Assembly: GCA_013054445.1 (NCBI GenBank) | Contig: JAAMPI010001752.1 | Coordinates: 1-10,800 of the forward strand | Reading direction: 5' to 3' | DNA length: 10,800 nt | From: Cudoniella acicularis | Taxonomy: Eukaryota; Ascomycota; Leotiomycetes; Helotiales; Helotiaceae | Shown here: positions 7,864-10,800 of the stretch, piece after piece | How positions within the stretch are numbered: position 1 is the stretch's first letter | How the letters are laid out: every line of letters starts with the position of its first letter | Made by a program: the position numbers and the translations under genes | Notes under the pieces: model-generated | The model's database searches: none | What the model was told of the DNA's origin: nothing | What the model saw: the letters and a program-made list of their open reading frames with translations, nothing else

Positions 7864-8225
7864 TCTTCATTGTGTCTTCTGGTTCCTCTGCTTCCGAGTT
7901 TGTGTCTTTGTATGAGTGGCCAAGGGTCTTTGTCATTGCGAGTGCCATAGCTAGTTGATTTGCTTGTGCTCAAAACCTGTGGATTGATTCAAGAGGAAGA
8001 GGAAAATTATTAGGCTAGGTGGGTAGGTAAGGAGCCAAAGACTCACCAATGTTCATGCAACGTGATTGGTTCGAGTAGGACTCAAACGAGATTTTTTAAT
8101 AGGGCGGAACATTAAAAGTCCGGAATAGCAGACTGTTCCAGGTTTTGCGAGTCGGACAAATCCACTAGAACGAAGAAAGAATGCCGCTAAAGTCTTGGCA
8201 ATCCTTAAAGCTCCTAGGCATTGGT

Positions 8226-8430
8226 CACTCTCTACTTTTATTAGCTATATAAAACCTAATTATATATTATATCTAGACGTCTTAAGAAGTATATCTAAAA
8301 TAAAAAAAACTACTTTTTATAAAAGTTTATAAATAAATGAATACCTAATAAGCTTATAGTTTTATATTATATTTCGAAATGTAAATTTAATTCTTGCTTT
8401 AGTAAAAAATAAATAATAAAGCTTAGGTGA
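8226..8430. other. AT-rich island
   Basis: About 200 bases consist almost wholly of A and T with many TA steps (tatataaaacc, attatatattatatc, tttataaaagtttataaataaatg), in contrast to the neighbouring sequence. Such islands in filamentous ascomycetes are usually old transposon remains mutated by repeat-induced point mutation. No ends, target duplication or transposase are visible. Confidence 0.5.
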
Positions 8431-8755
8431 AGTGCTGGTAAAGACTGTCACTGCTTAGTCATCTATCCTTAGCGCGGGGCTCCTCAGAATTTCCACAGGC
8501 TTGATCGAGTTACTTCGTGCGTGAGACATTTCACCCCCAACAACGGCACTCGATTCTCTCTTGACGAATCCAACCCGATTTATAGCTCAGACGCCGAGTC
8601 TCCCCCTCATATTCGCAACAAACCTTTGCAGAATTAGCAATACTAGAGACAATTTTGACCAGTTCCTAAATCTCAAAACCCGGGCTCGGCGCGTTCGTAC
8701 CTCACCAAGCTTTCCAGTTCGACCTGCTGTGCGCATACTTCGCCAAGTAAATACG

Positions 8756-8776
8756 ATGTAAATGTTCTTTGTTTAG
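8756..8776 (+). promoter_or_regulatory. Two tiny upstream ORFs in the SPT8 leader
   Basis: ATG directly followed by TAA (8756-8761), then a four-residue ORF at 8762-8776 (MFFV, TAG), lie 25-30 bases before the SPT8 start. If the transcript begins upstream, which is likely, scanning ribosomes would meet both first. Start-stop pairs can stall or reduce initiation. The sequences are certain; their use is inferred. Confidence 0.4.
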
Positions 8777-8785
8777 AGAGTCAAG

Positions 8786-10800
8786 ATGGTGGATTTTGCG
8801 CTGGATGATGATGACCGGGGTAAGTTTTTTTTGCGCCCAGGGAACTTCCACACTAATACCACCACAGGGTCCAATGGGAGTTCCGACAATGAGCAGGACG
8901 AGTTGATGGAGGACGCAGATGATATTGAGCCAGAGGTAGACGCGGATGCGGACGGTGATGGCGATGGCGATGATGATGAGGACGAAAATGGGGAAGATGA
9001 TCAAGACGACGAGGACGAGTCTGCGGACCAACCATTATCCCAAATCAGACGCCCGAGTCTTCCTACCACGAATGCAAGCTCCGATGATACACCAACTATG
9101 AGCCAAATGAATGGAGCAGGTCCAACATCACATCCTCGACCTACTTTGACGCGAACTTCTGCTTCCCCGCGACAACCTTCCGTCCCGGCGCAAACTCCGA
9201 AAATGCGGTTCGAGGCTCGTGCTGAAGCCTTGTCTGCCTCGATTTATGATATTGTTCCGACGATGGCTGCTCCCCAAAGTACATCGATCAATGCTATTGC
9301 AGCAACACCAGATATGCGGTATTGGTTCACTGGTGGCTCTGATTGCTATGTGCGAAAATATGATGGTGTCGCAACGGTCAATGGCAAGACATTATTGACT
9401 GTAGCTCAAAGGCATCCGTTCGTGGATAGCGTGGTCAAAGCCGGGGTTCTGATGACTTACTGGGACAATGAGGAACCAATTGCAAAGCATCCGGGCGAGG
9501 ATCCATCACTTTCTCCTGTGTATTCTTTAGCTATCCAATCCCAAGCTCTTTGGATGCTTTCTGGGCTCGAATCTGGCTGCATAAATCTATACTCAGTTCG
9601 GCATGATGAAGGAAAGAGAATTGCTTACTTGCAGAAACACAAGTCTGCTGTGTCTGTTTTGACATTGGCACAAGATGAGAAATCTGTTCTGTCAGGAAGT
9701 TGGGATAAGAATGTATTTGATTGGGATTTAAACACTGGCCAAGCCAAGAGATCATTCGAGGGAAGTGGGGGCCAGATATCCGCCATTGAGGTCCGACCAG
9801 CTTCGAGTCTTCCGGTCCCAGCCGAATCTGGCGAGCCAGTTCTTACAAACGGGACGTTTTCGAGTAACAACGACAGCAAGCCTCTCACAAATGGGCTTTT
9901 AAATGGAGCCAATGGGGCCACGAATGGAAATGGTGATGGTGAAAATAATGATGACGCTCCTGGCTCTCCAACCGACTCATTATTCGGTGGCGGAAGTGAT
10001 AATTCGCTATTTGGCGATCCAGATGGAGCAGGTGCACCTTCTGGTGGCAATTTTGGGGATGACGACGACGAATTTTCACGGGCAATTGAGATGACTCTAG
10101 ATAACCAAGAAAGGGTTGATGGAAATGGAGATCTTAGCATGGGAAATGGCATGGGAAATGGGCCGGAGACTGAGGCTGCTGCCCCAGCTGTCCAGCCAGC
10201 AAACCAACACAACAGTACACAAGATGCAACGCAAACGAATGGAGCGTCACCCGAAATCAAGACTGAACCATTCACATCTCATATTGTGGCAGAAACTCAA
10301 GACGCTGTCGCTACATCGGACTCGACATTCCTTGCAGCTTCTATTGATGGTCCCCTCCGCGTCTGGGACCGACGACAGCCAAATCCGATTGCTAAGATTC
10401 CCACGCGGACTGGAGTCCCACCTTGGTGCATGGCAGCTTGTTGGTCCCCTGATGGAAATTTTATTTATGCAGGGCGAAGGAATGGTACCGTCGAAGAATT
10501 CAGCCTTCACAAGGGCTTGAAGAATGCAGAAAGGACATTCAAGTTTCCTCAAGGAAGTGGTGCGGTTAGTGCTGTGAGGGCAATGCCGAATGGAAGGCAT
10601 CTTATCTGGTAAATGAACTTAGGAATGTTTATAAATTTGTGCTAACTAAACACAGTGCTTCGCATGATATTCTACGCCTGTATGATCTCAAGGAGCCGGC
10701 CGCCTTCAAACATTCAACTGTTCCATTTTTGATCGTGCCTGGCCCGCCACGAGCAGGTGTGATTTCTGCTCTGCACATCGACCCCACCTGCAAATACATG
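8786..10800 (+). CDS. SPT8: Spt8, WD-repeat subunit of the SAGA transcription complex (3' end outside window)
   Basis: Exons 8786-8819, 8868-10608 and 10656-10800+; introns 8820-8867 (GTAAGT..CACAG, branch CACTAATAC) and 10609-10655 (GTAAAT..CACAG, branch GCTAAC). 640 residues are visible, already more than the roughly 600 of the yeast protein. Spt8 helps SAGA contact TATA-binding protein in the nucleus. Seen: an acidic Asp/Glu tail at about 17-62, the conserved entry MRFEARAEALSASIYDIVPT at 124, WD-type blades at about 150-320 (YWFTGGSDCYVRKYDG, MLSGLESGCINLYSVR, VLSGSWDKNVFDWDLNTGQ), a low-complexity Gly/Asn/Asp linker at about 324-490 with SLFG twice, then further blades (AASIDGPLRVWDRRQP, IYAGRRNGTVEEFSL, CASHDILRLYDL). 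A split propeller with an inner linker is usual for fungal Spt8. The first intron is 48 bp without a stop, so retention would add 16 residues in frame. The last blade lies beyond the edge. Confidence 0.95.

Larger units (their letters stand above)
6979..8755. other. Long stretch between HET pseudogene and SPT8 without a supported gene
   Basis: The first part is the former promoter side of the HET pseudogene. From about 7500 to 7700 the sequence is rich in TA steps and looks like decayed repeat DNA. A possible exon-like segment on the minus strand (about 7973-7835) is bounded by AG and GT, but I recognise no protein in it. The 26-base shared block lies at 7838-7863 and the AT-rich island at 8226-8430. 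From about 8450 the sequence should be the promoter and 5' leader of SPT8. Confidence 0.5.

Noticed and set aside
7662..7973. 103-residue minus-strand frame between the HET pseudogene and SPT8
   Set aside because: No recognisable motif and poor coding character in its second half. Only the first part is bounded by splice-like sites; kept as a note because it carries the 26-base shared block.
9625..10275. 216-residue minus-strand frame opposite SPT8
   Set aside because: It is antisense to a well-supported WD-repeat gene, its composition mirrors the Asn/Gly/Asp linker codons, and it has no recognisable domain.
1..10800. CRISPR arrays, rRNA genes and bacterial-type operons
   Set aside because: The sequence is eukaryotic with spliced genes. 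No regularly spaced repeats or rRNA segments were seen.

Overview
The window looks like nuclear DNA of a filamentous ascomycete (Pezizomycotina; perhaps Leotiomycetes, but that is a guess from general resemblance). The evidence is short introns of about 47-121 bp with GT..AG ends and CTAAC/CTAAT-like branch sites, and families that are typically fungal: a HET domain, a Zn2Cys6 regulator, a Helo-like/ankyrin protein and the SAGA subunit Spt8. Gene starts, introns and frames were worked out by hand from the sequence. No database search was possible.

Layout, left to right. Positions 1-1155, minus strand: 5' part of a gene for a protein with a Helo-like fungal N-terminal helical domain followed by ankyrin repeats. 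It runs off the left edge and carries an in-frame TAG that may break it. Positions 1156-3254: gene-poor, with a possible tiny membrane ORF (1921-2028, minus), decayed coding-like sequence (2124-2345, minus) and an orphan promoter-like cluster (2501-2727) with a perfect heat-shock element. Positions 3255-4601, minus: a four-exon soluble epoxide hydrolase-like alpha/beta hydrolase with nucleophile, oxyanion motif, cap tyrosines and histidine, but apparently no catalytic acid at the usual place. Positions 4804-4947: a 73-bp tandem duplication. Positions 5313-6145, minus: a two-exon Zn2Cys6 transcription factor with an intact zinc cluster but a short C-terminus. Positions 6448-6978, minus: a HET-domain pseudogene with at least four lesions. 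Positions 6979-8755: mostly empty, including an AT-rich island (8226-8430) and a 26-base block that also occurs inverted at 2035-2060. Positions 8786-10800, plus: SPT8, three exons visible, running off the right edge.

The genes do not form a pathway. SPT8 is a conserved housekeeping gene at the edge of an accessory stretch that holds two families linked to fungal non-self recognition (Helo-like/ankyrin and HET), a damaged regulator, a possibly inactive hydrolase and decayed repeats. Several differences are of the C-to-T kind expected from repeat-induced point mutation (RIP), but this is suggestive only. I found no convincing undescribed system. The best leads are the acid-less hydrolase, the broken Helo/ankyrin gene, the shared 26-base block and the coding-like relic near 2.1-2.3 kb.
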